A stretch of DNA of 64,000 bases from Glebionis coronaria (taxonomy: Eukaryota > Streptophyta > Magnoliopsida > Asterales > Asteraceae), in assembly GCA_025667525.1 (NCBI GenBank), contig CM046878.1, positions 393,332,974 through 393,396,973 of the forward strand. The letters run 5' to 3'. This document shows positions 21,981-32,577 of this stretch, piece after piece. The position numbers were made by a program, and so were the translations under genes. A model generated the notes under the pieces. That model saw only the letters and a program-made list of their open reading frames with translations, had not been told where the DNA came from and made no database searches. Numbering within the stretch: position 1 is the first letter of the stretch; every line of letters starts with the position of its first letter.

Positions 21981-24904
21981 TTCATGAATTGACGGCTTCA
22001 ATCATGCGGATTTTATAATCCAAATGATTCACTCTTTATGTTCGCAGTCATCTTTGGACGGTCGAATAAAGAGAATGGGTTTACCCGCGTAATCTTGTCA
22101 AGGAGATCTTTAATTAGACCTACCTGTCACAAGTACGATATTTATTATCGTCCAACGGTCTTCATCGACCGGAGGTAAAAGGCTACCGAATCAGAATAAA
22201 ATTTCAAAGCCATTTTATTCGTGTCTTATTATGTTGTTGCATTTGAAGATGGTGGCGTTGCGGTGTACCAGATGAAGTCGTCCTCACATGCTTATTCCTT
22301 CTGCATCAAATATTTTAGCAAATTCAAGAAAGTTTGACCTAAAAGTCTTCCGCTGTATCAACTCTGAAACTTTCAAGAATTCAACAAAGGATAGGTATGT
22401 CGGACATGAAGTCACGAAAAGGCGAACATCACAAGAAGGCAAAGACTACACGTGAAAGGCCAAAAGAACATGCTCAAGCCAAAGCCTTATGGTTACCAAA
22501 CATATTCACAAAAAGAAAAGAAAAGAAAAGAAGAAAAGAGAAACGACTACGAGCTCAAGACGAAGACTTAGTATAGTATGCTAGGTTTAGGACTTTGTAA
22601 TTTGGAGTGACCTCCCTTATTGATGTAGAAAATACGTGTTTAGGAAAACAACGTATAAATATGGTAAGTATTAATCGACACGGTTTAGGAAAACCGTGAA
22701 GACGAATAAATTCCAAGTTCGTTCTCGGATGAGGTGTGTGTATTAGGTGCCAAAAATAAATAACAAGTTTGGATTAGTGTCATTTTTGGGTTTAGAGAAA
22801 GAAAATTAAAGACGAGCTACGACTACGATTACACTACGACCAAATGACGTAAAACGCGAACGTAAATACGTAAAACGTGACGAAATTAAAAATTAAAGCT
22901 AAAAACACTTAAAAATTAAAACTAAGTCTAAAATAATATAAATAAGAATAAAAATCCAATAAATAAATTTTATAACTTTTTATTAATTAAATATTCAATT
23001 TTAAATGCTAATTAAAGCCCTAAAATTAAATATAATTAAGAAAAAGCCCAAAATATTATTTTATTGGACTAATAAATTACTTATATTATTTAAAGACTAA
23101 AAAGTGTTTTTCCTAAATTTTAAAAACTATTTTTTTATTTTTAAAACACTAAAAACTATTTTTAAACTAAAATAATGATTAAAAATATTAAAATAATGCT
23201 AATATTAAACTTACTGTTTTAAAAATAGTAAATTATACTAATGAACAGTAGAAAAATGAAAAAGTTTTAAAAAAGTAAAATTTTTCACTAAAAGACAAAA
23301 AGGGTAATAAAAAAACTAATTAAAAATGTAATTTAATCTAAAAAATACTAAATGAACAGTAACAGAAAAATAAACTGGATAGAAAACTCAGAAAATAAAT
23401 AAGAAAAATTAAAAAATTAAAATCAAGTTTTAATTCCTAAATTTACCCACTAAAGACAAAAAAGATAGATTCTGAAAGTGACATGTTGGATGGTTTTGTC
23501 TGTTTGCTTAGCAGTACCAAATACAAGACTAGCTGTGGGAACTTGGTTCCCACTGGTAGTACAAAAACAGGGTCTGAATGGAAATAAGCTTAGGAAAGCT
23601 TATTTAAGTGCTATTTCTTGGACAATAAGGCACCCCTACACTCAGTGGAGTTTAGGGAGTCAGTTTAATCACAAAAATACACAACTAGTTCACAAGATTC
23701 ACACACAAATTGCACAAATTAATCACTGATATAGATGGTAGGGGTCTGATGAACAGTGGTCTGGTCTAATTGGCACAAAGATGAATTTTAACAGGCCACA
23801 ACTCACAAAAATTCACACCAATTCATTCTCAACTAGTATGCAACCTTAAATGATACAAATCTCTACCAACATGCAAGATTTCAATGGGATTTACACTAAA
23901 ACCAAGACTAAATCTAGGCTGCTGATTTCTATGACAATTTTACAAAAATTAGAGCATTCAAAATGTAAATTTGCCTACCAAACTTAAAAACAAAGTACTG
24001 ATAACACTATAACAACCTATTAAAGTGTGATTGGACTGTTTGCAAGCTCAAATCTGTCACCAATTTTACTTAGTATTCAGATCCAAACACCCCTATAATT
24101 AGTTGTTAACAAAGATTCTACCACCAAGAACTTCACAAATCAATTTAAACAATCTTAAACTTATCAAATCAACAAAGTAGAACAACTGGAAACCAAAATC
24201 ACTCAAGAACATTCAGTCCAACAAATCTCTTCATCTAGCATACAAAACAGGCAGTTTTATGCATAAATAGGGTTCAAGCCTTACCAAGAGCTGATGCCAT
24301 CTATTTTTGCACTCAATAGCTTATAAGTGAGCTGTTTGTAGAGATATCTTGCTGAGGTTCTACTGCAGAACCAAGATACAATATATCTTCAATAATTAAG
24401 ATGGAATAAAAAGGGGAAAAATAAGGCTTGGACTTGTCTTTTACCCCTACACAAACACAATCAAACAGAAGAAAAACAAGAACTCATAACCCACCAATGA
24501 ACTCAGTGTCAGTGAGCTTATTGGTAGCTTATGTGAGTAAGCTGTTAACCAAAAATAAAAATGAGATTTTTATTTTGAAAAATCTTTGACACAACAACCT
24601 TTTGCAACCAAGAATAGTCCTAACAAAAGCTTACCACCAAACTGATTTTTAACATGAAAAGTCCACTTTCACTTCATTAACATGTAAAATTCAAGTTTTG
24701 AAAGATTTTTTCAGAAAACAAACCTTTAAACACGAATTTGCTAAAAATCTTTAAACCAAATGTGCATAAAAGAGTAAATGATTAAGCTAAAAAACATTAA
24801 AGGGAACTTAGTATTATTGCATAAATTTCAAATTTTTCATTTTCATTACTTTTTAAAAATTGTACAATAAAACTAGAACAAGGGTAAAAGGGACACAAAC
24901 GTCT

Positions 24905-24914
24905 CCTTTTATAC
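24905..24914 (-). promoter_or_regulatory. TATA box in LTR J
   Basis: GTATAAAAGG on the minus strand, about 1.1 kb from the U3 end. Confidence 0.45.
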
Positions 24915-26009
24915 AAGAACATAGAAGCTTCTAGTCTACTGAATAAAAAATACAAGGGCTAAACCCTAACAAGCAGATTCCCAAATTTGCCCTTGAAAAA
25001 GTCTTGAAATCTTGGTCAACTTGAATCATGTGATGTTACAGCTGTTCTCTGATTGATCTGGGACGTTAATTTCAAACTCGGGGACCAAGAAGTGCTTATA
25101 GGACGTTGGATTACTGTTGGATTCTATTTTTGCCAAAAAGAGTGAAGCAAGGGACATGGGGGACCCTTTTTTAGTTCACGTGATGAAGTTTTGGGAGGTG
25201 GGTTTTACTTAGGAGAGGTTAAACTGACATTCTGGAAAGTATTGTTTAATAACCCTTTGATTTGGAGTTATGAGAAATTAGGGTTTATATGGGATTAGTG
25301 TTTAACAGGGAAGGTTTAGATGTTAATTAGGGAAAAGATTTTTAAAATAAAGTGTTTGCCTCCACTAAATATTATTAACAAAACGGTTTTAAAAAAATGG
25401 AAGTGGGGTGTGACGTGGGTAATGGGTGCTATCTGATTGGTTGGGGGTGTGATGTGGCGAATGGGGATTGGATGAGGGGTATTAGGTTGTCGGCCAGTTA
25501 AGTTTAGTGGATGGATAGGTTAAGTAGTTTGGTTAGTTGGCAATTTCAGTCCCCCTGGTTAAGTACTCCCTTTATCTATTTTGCAAAAACAGTCCTTGTC
25601 ATTATGCACCATCCATCCTTATGCAATTGCATAGTTAGTCCTTTGTTTAACAATCTTATGAATGAGGACTAATGTTGTATATTCTCCAACTTTAGGGGCT
25701 GATCTTGTAGAACATTCAAACTTTAGGGACCTCATTTATATTTTTGGATATTTGAGGGGTATAAAGTGTCATTCTTCAAAAGTTGAGGGACCAAACTTGA
25801 CATTCTTCAATTCTTCAAGGACTTCAAAGGAAAATCATGATTTGGGTCCGGTTTCTTGTGCGGCTTAGTTTTCCGTGTTCGTTTTTGCTTCATTCTTGTG
25901 ATCATTTGTTGATTTCACGATATCCGTACCTAAAATACACAATGAACAAACACAAGCGTATATTTGGGTATTTTGACGATATTTTTAGCATTTTAAGCCC
26001 GATTTGGAC

Positions 26010-26039
26010 GATGAGACTATGTATAATTACAGTCTCATC
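26010..26039. repeat. Terminal palindrome of LTR J
   Basis: Perfect 9-bp arms GATGAGACT and AGTCTCATC with a 12-nt spacer, at the LTR edge. The arm sequence differs from that in LTRs A, G and B but the position is the same. Confidence 0.8.
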
Positions 26040-26040
26040 A

Positions 26041-26048
26041 GGGGAGAT
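26041..26048 (+). other. Polypurine tract remnant
   Basis: GGGGAGAT lies directly before an LTR start TGTTGG. The related copy C' has ATTGGGGGAGAT before its LTR, so this is probably the final polypurine tract of element C, displaced by LTR J. Confidence 0.5.
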
Positions 26049-26494
26049 TGTTGGAAATACGTTTTTAATGTATATTAGAAGTATCGGTCACTCCAACAAT
26101 ATTATTAAACGTTGTAAGCCTGTAGTTAGAAAGTTACTATCTTTATTTATCAACCTAGCCCATGGGCTTGTCCATGGGTTGGAAGACCCAAGTCCACTAA
26201 AGACTTGGGTATAAAAGCCCTCTCCTTTGATGGAGAGGGTTTTGGTTGTTTCATTTACTTTCTTAATAAACATAATTTTCTCTCTCTTTATCTCTCTAGT
26301 TTCTCTCTCTCTAGAAAACATCAACCCTCTTGTTAGATCATAGATTACCAAGATTCTACAAAGCATAACGATGTATGTTTAGTGCGCAGGGTCCTCAAAA
26401 CAAGTTTCACTTGGTGCAAGAGCCGGAGTCTACAAGACCCCGAATTAAGCCTAATTCGGGTCAAAGCTCGGTCCATCCAACTTTTGTATCAACA
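26049..26494 (+). repeat. 446-bp LTR, probably chimeric
   Basis: It begins TGTTGGAAATAC after a polypurine tract and ends GTATCAACA. The first ~315 bp look like a Copia LTR: a TATA box at 26210 with a downstream CT-rich leader like that of the C' LTR. The last ~120 bp (from about 26375) closely resemble the end of the Tat LTR of element D, including CACTTGGTGCA, GAATTAAGCCTAATTCG and CAACTTTTGTATCAACA. No primer site follows. Confidence 0.65.
26210..26217 (+). promoter_or_regulatory. TATA box in the 446-bp LTR
   Basis: TATAAAAG, about 160 nt from the LTR start, followed by a CT-rich leader. Confidence 0.55.
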
Positions 26495-26900
26495 CTACCA
26501 GTTACGTTTAGCATTAGATTATTTCACAGAAATGCACTAGTTTCACGACAATTATCTGGTATCTCAGGTCAGAGGATAACTATTTATGATATACTTAATG
26601 ACAAAGATCAATAAAGTATAATCATATAGTTGGGATAAGTCCAATACTCGATTCATCGAATATCATCCAAAATCGATCAATATACTTTCAAGTATACTCT
26701 ATCGCAATTTTGAATTGTCTTAATTTAATAATATTCCCATATTATTAATCGACAACAGACATTTAGCATAACAATTTATTCATGGATTAAAACATGTAAA
26801 ATAGGACACAAAGTTAAATAACAAGAATAAACGAAACCCAATCTTTATTTCATTAAATAATAATGTCTTAATATCCTTTATCCAAATACTAATCACAGAT
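26495..26900. other. Non-coding sequence downstream of a Copia pol fragment
   Basis: AT-rich. On the minus strand it follows the stop of the RNase H fragment and is probably that element's 3' region or LTR. No firm boundary is visible. Confidence 0.35.
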
Positions 26901-27285
26901 TTATTGCATGAAATCGCTAGCTAGTTGCAGCCCAATACCCTTGGCATGCTTAACTACCTTTGGTCTAGGCAAAGCCTTAGTAAAAGGATCAGCTACGTTA
27001 TCATCTGCGTGAACTTTTATTTATTTGATTCACGAGCTTCCACTTGTTCTCGGGCGTAGTGATGTCTATGCTTAAAGTGTCTGGCGCCTTTCATGACTCC
27101 AGAATCATTGGCGAATATTATTGCAGCAGAGTTGTCACAATATATATCAATAGGTTTTTTAATTGAAGGCATCACTCCAAGATCTCCAATAAACTTCCTA
27201 ATCCAAACAACTTCCATTGCAGCTTCTGAAGCCGCCATGTACTCAAATTTAGTAGCATGCATTGCAATCGTTGTCTGCTTCTAGC
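26901..27285 (-). pseudogene. Ty1/Copia RNase H C-terminal fragment
   Basis: On the minus strand, KFEYMAASEAAMEVVWIRKF, IDIYCDNSAAIIFAND and RHFKHRHHY are followed, after a frameshift near 27015, by DDNVADPFTKALPRPKVV and the stop at 26901. This is the end of a Copia pol, about 120 residues, truncated at its 5' side. It is not the same family as element F or E (compare their endings). Confidence 0.85.
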
Positions 27286-27328
27286 TCTAACAGTCAATTG
27301 CTCATCTATTGATGACAAACATGTAACC

Positions 27329-27354
27329 TGATATGAGTGTAATTACTCATATCA
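27329..27354. repeat. Terminal palindrome of LTR G
   Basis: Arms TGATATGAG and CTCATATCA with an 8-nt spacer. The arms equal those of LTR A although the spacer and flanks differ. Confidence 0.85.
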
Positions 27355-28220
27355 TTTATATCACAATACGGACTTAAAAGGGAATAAAACATATGGATAT
27401 AGTATTGTATATGCTTGTTTTATTGTTTCATGTGTGTAGGTACCAAGTTCACAAAAACCGGTAAAAATCGATACGAGGTTGAAGATTCTTTCAAAAGGCC
27501 AAAAGACAAGTTGTTTTTATTCGAGGATTCAATTTTATCAAAGTTTATTGGGTCAAGTGGGCCCACTTGAGCTTAAGGGGCCTGAAAGCTCATTTGTGGA
27601 GATTATTAAGTTCAAGGAATACAACAAGCCCAAATTGAGTCCATGCTATGATGTCTCGGTTTAAAGCCCAAGTCCAAAAGTCCAAAACAAAAAGAGACGG
27701 ATTAAGTAATATATAGAATTGGGTCAAAGCCCATAATAAATAAAGGATGGACGGTGGAAGTAATATATACTTTTGGGGTCAAAGCTCACGGTCAAAATAA
27801 ACAAAGAGAGAAATAAAAAGAAACGAGAGAAAGAAGGGAAAGAACACTTTACCAGATTAAGAACCCTAATAATTAGGGATCTTAATTAATCAGCGATTGA
27901 AGGCCACGTGAGTGAAATCAAAAGAAATAGGAAGATTGGGTGCGTGTATATACAAAAGATGCTTAGTATAAAGCGCCACGTGGAAGAATGATTCGTCACC
28001 ATAGATCTCTGATTGGTGGATTTCATGCAATCCTGACAAGGATCCAATCATCTCTTGCCACATCATAAGCAAACTAGCACACAATTTTCCAGGTTGGCGA
28101 TCCGTGTGCACAAGAGTGATTGTCTACCGTAGGATTGTAACAAATTGGAAAGAGAAAGAATGAAGATGATCTAAGGGCCACAAACGAGTCTTCCTCAACA
28201 ACCCACACCCTCTACATCAG

Positions 28221-28230
28221 CTATAAAAAC
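28221..28230 (+). promoter_or_regulatory. TATA box in LTR G
   Basis: CTATAAAAAC, about 890 nt from the LTR start, followed by a pyrimidine-rich leader. Confidence 0.45.
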
Positions 28231-29104
28231 CCCCTTTTCCATTGTAATTTTTCATCCTTTTTTCTCTTATTGTTATAATGTCAAATTGTAGTTAGATGAA
28301 TTTTTTCTTCAAAAATATTGTAATGATGTTTTGATTTAATAAAATTTATATTTCAGTTTTAGATCTCTATTTCTTGCCGTCTATTTTGCATCTAAAGCTA
28401 TAAGTTGATGTTATATGTTGATTATTTTTTTAAGCTCAAACATTAGATTAGGTGATTGATTAAGAGAGATTGAGGAATATGTTTATCCCACTGACAAACA
28501 TAAAAAAATGATGCTGCTGGTTCGAGATTCATTATGGTTCGAGATTTTAAATGGTGTTATTCGATGGTGGTTCGTGATGATTAATGGTGGCTTTATAGTT
28601 TGGAGTCGTGTTTGAATAGGTAGCTCAGAGCTTCACCTACTTCATCAACGGTTTTAATCTCAAAAAATGGTTAAGCTCATTTTATTTTTATAAATTTTAG
28701 TATAATCATCTTGAGTTTGATTTGTATTAGTTATTTTAAATGTTAGTTTTTATGAATTATTGCTATGAATTATTGTTGGACTTTTTGAACTGTTATTGAA
28801 CCTGCTGTATTATTGATAAATTTCTGAATCTGCATTCCTGTCTTTGAACTGGTAGTTATTGTAAGTGCATTTTTTTGTGATAATAATCATTGTTTCATAG
28901 ATCTTGATGTGTTATGATGTCATTATATTGGATCTGATTCATGATTACAAGTTTTCAAGTTGTTATTATGTTTGAATCTGCTTAAAAGCTTATGAAGAAA
29001 TGATGTTAGATTTAAGTAAGATTGCTTTGAATCTGATGGTTTGCTCTGTTCATTACATTGTAACTATGAATCGGATAGCGTGCTGAAGTAGTATTTACTA
29101 GGGC

Positions 29105-29109
29105 GTCAT
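29105..29109. repeat. Target site duplication of element F, left
   Basis: GTCAT, repeated exactly at 41100-41104 on the other side of the element. This 5-bp duplication is the mark of Copia integration. Confidence 0.97.
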
Positions 29110-29138
29110 TGTTGGGAATAAAATATGGGTCAGATCAC

Positions 29139-29230
29139 CAAACGCTGATAAGAAGAAAGTCAACGCTGATAGATTGACTTTGGACACTGATAGAAGTCAA
29201 CGCTGACAGCCTTGAAGATTGACACTGATA
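29139..29230 (+). promoter_or_regulatory. U3 motif cluster of element F
   Basis: Within about 90 nt are CGCTGAY at 29143, 29164 and 29201, variants CACTGATA at about 29185 and 29223, and W-box cores (TTGACT or its complement) at about 29158, 29174 and 29196. Plant Copia elements such as Tnt1 and Tto1 are known to carry repeated U3 enhancer motifs responding to stress, so an enhancer role is plausible but inferred. Confidence 0.45.
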
Positions 29231-29355
29231 GAATATCTTTTGTTTATTTGTTTCTTTATTTATGTATGGTAAAGATAAGCACGACATTGTATTTTCTATT
29301 ATTATCTTTACCTAGAATAGTTGATTCATAGCTTATTGTACAAGACTTCTTGTTC

Positions 29356-29363
29356 TATAAAAG
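29356..29363 (+). promoter_or_regulatory. TATA box of element F
   Basis: TATAAAAG in the 5' LTR, 246 nt from its start; the same site is at 40849 in the 3' LTR. Confidence 0.7.
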
Positions 29364-29608
29364 AAGGTCTTTTAGGTTAAAGTCATATATCAGTTTTCAT
29401 AGTATTCGCAAGTTAAACCTTTCATTGTAATCAACACGATTATTCTAATACAAGTGAAAGTTTGTTTAACATCATTGTGTTTTAGATCAAGTGTTAATTC
29501 CGCATAACACTTTGTTACTTTATTCATAAGCAAAGGTTTCTCTACGTGTAGTACTTGATCTAATCTCGTATACACAAAGCTAATCGATCTAAGTTTGGGA
29601 TCAACAAG

Positions 29609-29620
29609 TGGTATCAGAGC
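29609..29620 (+). other. Primer binding site of element F (initiator tRNA-Met)
   Basis: TGGTATCAGAGC, the complement of the 3' end of plant initiator tRNA-Met, 2 nt after the LTR end. Confidence 0.95.
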
Positions 29621-29709
29621 TTGTTGAGAAACTTTTGATCTTTAAGTAACGCAGAACCCTAAAACACCAAACCCTAAAAACCCTAAATTCTCAAAACCCT
29701 AAAAACACC

Positions 29710-32577
29710 ATGTCTGGCACAAATCAACCTCCTGCTTTGCTGCAAAACAACTTCTCAAACCCTAGTATCAAAATTCCCATGTTTGATGCCAGGAACTTTG
29801 AGCTTTGGAAATCCAATTTTGAGCAATACATAGCTATTCATGACTACACTCTTTGGGAAATTATCGAATATGGGAACACATTCGATAAAGCAGCAAAGAT
29901 TACTGCTGCTATTGCTACAAGGACAGCTGTTCCTAATTGTCCTGAATCTGATAAGGTGGAAAAACCTGAAGATGGGAGAGCTGTTGCTGTTGAAGATATA
30001 GCCAAGAAGAGGGTGGACATCAAAATCCTGAACATCTTGAAACATGCCCTAGGTCATGAGAATCAGCACAAGTACAAACGATTTGAGTCTGCAAAAGAGC
30101 TTTGGGAAGCTCTTGAAGTGGCACATGGTGGCAATGCTGACACAAAAGAAGAAAAGAAGAAGCAACTCTTGCATGAGTATGCTGTCTTTAAAGCTCAACC
30201 CAATGAGAATCTCAGCAGTGTGAGAAGTAGACTTCTTGATATCACAAGTCAACTTTCCTTCATGGGAAAACAGATTGATGATCCTGAATTGAATGCTACT
30301 TTTCTCAAAAGCCTTGGTGATGTATGGAAGATTGAGACAAGATCTATTCTTGTCAATAACACCCACAAGACTTCCAGTTTTGATGACATCTTCAACAAGT
30401 TAAGACTATTGGAGAATGAATGGCAATTGGAAAGTGATAACAAATCTTCCAGCAGCAACATGGCCTTCTTTTCACAAAGTGAAGGCCAATTTGATTCCAT
30501 GAACTTTTATGGACATTCAGCCTCTGGATCTCAAGGTGTCAGTGCTGGATGTCAATCTGTCAGCGCTGGATCATATCCTGTCAACGCTTTGTACTCAAGC
30601 GCTGACACACACAATCATGGCGCTGATAGAATTAAACCTGCTGGTTTTGATCTTGATACTGTGTGTGCCTTCATTGCTTCTTTGCCTAGTGATTCAAGGA
30701 TCACTTATGAAGATCTTGAGCAGATAAGTGATGAACAATTGGAAGAGATGGATATAAAGTGGACTATGGCTCTTGTAAGTTTAAGAGCAAACAGGTTCAA
30801 TAAAAGGTTCAAGAAGAAGATGACCTTTAATGCTAAGGATGTTGCTGGATTTGACAAGTCCAAGGTGGAGTGCTACAACTGTCATAGGATGGGGCACTTT
30901 ATGAGGGAATGTAGATCTCCAAGGAGATCTGATGCTGGGAAGCCTTCAAGCCAAATGATTAAGAGCCCAGACCCCAAGGCCATGGTTGCTGTTCAACAAA
31001 TTGATGGTGTTGGAGAATGGGATTGGAGCTGGATGGCTAAGAATGAGGAAGAGGACAGAGCTTTGGTTGCTGAAGTTAAAGAAGAGCATGCTGAATATGC
31101 TCTCATGGCACACTCCTCCTCTTCATCAGATAATGAGGTATATGATGATGCTTTCTGTTCTAAGGGTTGTCGTTTAAATACTGAAAAATCAAAACAAGAG
31201 ATAGTTAAGTTATTAGATGAAGCAAGTACTCTTAGGTGCAAAGTATCTAACTATCAAGTTGCTCTTACTCAAACAGAAAAGACAGTATCTGAGTATAAGA
31301 AAATGGAGTTTGATTTAAAGGATCAAATAAATATCTTAAAACATGAGTTACATCAGAGTAAGGATGTTCAAGATATAGTGAATAGGGTTAATCTTGATTT
31401 GATAGCTCAGTTAGAGGAGGCTAACAAAAATAAAGATAATGTGAGTCTTAAAATCCAGAGATTTGATAAGGCCACACAATCCCTAGGAGAGTGTGTTAGT
31501 AAACAAAGAGACTCTAAGGATATGAGTGGGATTGGGATGAATGACTATACTGTTGTTCCACCACCAGCTGGGGATTTCTATGGTGTCCAATCAAAGGACT
31601 TATCTTGGACTGGCTTGCCAGAATGCCAAGAGGAGGAGTTTATTCCTCCACCTAGAGTGACTTCCCCAGTTGAGGAATATCAGCAAAAGCTGACTGACCT
31701 AGAAGAGTGGAAGAAAGCAAACCACACTTTGTTTGTTAAGGGAGGGTTATTGTGTGAAAGTCCAAATGAGCCCACACCAATCACGAGCCTTGATCCTAAA
31801 CCTATTAAGATCACACACCCTACCACTGGCAAACCTGTTGACCTTGGCCCACAAAATGTTAGAAAACCTAGTGTTAAATATGCAGAGATGTATAGAAATT
31901 CTAGGTCACCAAAAAGCCAAGTAAGTAATCATGGAACAGGCCTCTTTGCTTCTAGACCTAAGACTATGTCTAGAAAAGCTTGTTATACATGTGGTAGCTT
32001 CTCACATTTGGCCTACAAATGTGTCAATGCTTCCAATGTCAACGCTGATAGGAACCATTTCAGCGCTGACAAAAGTCAACATAGGTCAAACACTGTCAGA
32101 CCCAATACCTTTGTGAACAAAAGTTCACAAGTTGTTAGACCAGCCCCATTCTTTTCTAGAGGGTCTAACACACAAGGCCTAAGACCTTTTCAAAAGTCAA
32201 ATACTTGGTCAAATAGGCAATGGGTTCCTGTAGCAAACCCTAGGTACAACGCTGATAGGAGCAATCGGGGCGCTGACAAGAGAAATTTCAGCGCTGACAA
32301 ACCTAGGTATTTGCAGCCACAGGGAAATAGGTCTAAAGCTTCTACTAGCTTAACATGGAGACCAAAACAAGACCAGAACCCTAATAATACTGGTATTTCT
32401 ATGACATGCAACATGTTTCATTATATTTCTAAGGCATTGTCAACACCAATTGGGGTTAACTGGGAATTTCATTCAAACAGGGATGAAAATGGGGTTGTTA
32501 TGAGAACCAAGTCAGTTCTTGTTGAACAACCAAATGAATCCAAGTCTTCCAAGGCTTGGGTTCCCAAAGAAAACTAA
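29710..32577 (+). CDS. gag: Element F gag protein, 955 aa
   Basis: The ATG at 29710 follows the primer site by 90 nt. The N-terminal capsid domain covers about residues 20-260 ([50 protein letters not shown]). A zinc knuckle [14 protein letters not shown] is at 388-401. A long coiled coil is at about 490-600. A second knuckle [14 protein letters not shown] is at 758-771. The tail is basic. Two knuckles flanking a coiled coil are also seen in element E. Linkers contain repeated S-A-D, N-A-D and G-A-D units coded by the CGCTGAY motif (30600, 30621, 32043, 32064, 32250, 32271, 32292). The stop TAA overlaps an ATG in the pol frame (TAATG). Confidence 0.95.
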   Translation: MSGTNQPPALLQNNFSNPSIKIPMFDARNFELWKSNFEQYIAIHDYTLWEIIEYGNTFDKAAKITAAIATRTAVPNCPESDKVEKPEDGRAVAVEDIAKKRVDIKILNILKHALGHENQHKYKRFESAKELWEALEVAHGGNADTKEEKKKQLLHEYAVFKAQPNENLSSVRSRLLDITSQLSFMGKQIDDPELNATFLKSLGDVWKIETRSILVNNTHKTSSFDDIFNKLRLLENEWQLESDNKSSSSNMAFFSQSEGQFDSMNFYGHSASGSQGVSAGCQSVSAGSYPVNALYSSADTHNHGADRIKPAGFDLDTVCAFIASLPSDSRITYEDLEQISDEQLEEMDIKWTMALVSLRANRFNKRFKKKMTFNAKDVAGFDKSKVECYNCHRMGHFMRECRSPRRSDAGKPSSQMIKSPDPKAMVAVQQIDGVGEWDWSWMAKNEEEDRALVAEVKEEHAEYALMAHSSSSSDNEVYDDAFCSKGCRLNTEKSKQEIVKLLDEASTLRCKVSNYQVALTQTEKTVSEYKKMEFDLKDQINILKHELHQSKDVQDIVNRVNLDLIAQLEEANKNKDNVSLKIQRFDKATQSLGECVSKQRDSKDMSGIGMNDYTVVPPPAGDFYGVQSKDLSWTGLPECQEEEFIPPPRVTSPVEEYQQKLTDLEEWKKANHTLFVKGGLLCESPNEPTPITSLDPKPIKITHPTTGKPVDLGPQNVRKPSVKYAEMYRNSRSPKSQVSNHGTGLFASRPKTMSRKACYTCGSFSHLAYKCVNASNVNADRNHFSADKSQHRSNTVRPNTFVNKSSQVVRPAPFFSRGSNTQGLRPFQKSNTWSNRQWVPVANPRYNADRSNRGADKRNFSADKPRYLQPQGNRSKASTSLTWRPKQDQNPNNTGISMTCNMFHYISKALSTPIGVNWEFHSNRDENGVVMRTKSVLVEQPNESKSSKAWVPKEN

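Larger units (their letters stand above)
14740..22620 (+). mobile_element. Element C: 3' half of a SIRE-like Ty1/Copia retrotransposon
   Basis: No gag or pol remains. What is left is a repeat array, a decayed third ORF (15903-20448), an internal polypurine tract (20632-20643) and a ~2 kb structured non-coding region that is also found, inverted, at 44396-46498 (C'). The 3' end of this region is interrupted at 22620 by LTR J; the sequence GGGGAGAT at 26041-26048 is probably its displaced final polypurine tract. The left side is cut by element B. Confidence 0.7.
20646..22620 (+). other. Structured 3' non-coding region of element C
   Basis: About 2 kb without coding homology, but clearly related to 44396-46498 read on the other strand. 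Shared landmarks include the segments around CATGGACCCAGTGATG, CGGTCTTCATCGACCGGAGG and GGTAGGTGAC. It holds a pair of overlapping palindromes (20702-20738) and a ~203-bp tandem duplication (21575-21980). Such long conserved 3' regions are unusual for Copia elements and may act in RNA. Confidence 0.7.
22621..26040 (-). repeat. LTR J: solo LTR, Athila-like, ~3.4 kb
   Basis: The right end is a palindrome (GATGAGACT 26010-26018, AGTCTCATC 26031-26039) like those at the U3 ends of LTRs A and G. The left end is a TG at 22621. It shares the AATAAGCT-type words and a TATA box at a comparable depth. There is no primer site or coding sequence on either side, so it is a solo LTR or a remnant. It splits element C within the CCTC...GGGGAGAT context of its final polypurine tract. 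The stretch 22850-23460 is extremely AT-rich and low in complexity. No clear target duplication is seen. Confidence 0.6.
27329..29109 (+). repeat. 5' LTR of element G, first part
   Basis: Starts with the terminal palindrome TGATATGAG / CTCATATCA (27329-27354). It is interrupted at 29110 by element F and continues at 41105-42433. The two parts add to about 3.11 kb, nearly the size of LTR A. TATA box at 28221. No protein homology inside; the 73-codon reverse ORF near 27890-28111 shows nothing. Confidence 0.85.
29110..29606 (+). repeat. 5' LTR of element F
   Basis: Begins TGTTGGGAATA and ends GGGATCAACA. Identical to 40603-41099. The first 120 nt hold three CGCTGAY motifs, two CACTGATA variants and several W-box-like TTGAC/GTCAA cores; a TATA box follows. 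Confidence 0.98.

Noticed and set aside
23478..23729. 83-codon ORF inside LTR J
   Set aside because: No known motif; it lies within an AT-rich LTR.
27890..28111. 73-codon minus-strand ORF in LTR G
   Set aside because: No recognisable domain, and it lies inside an LTR.
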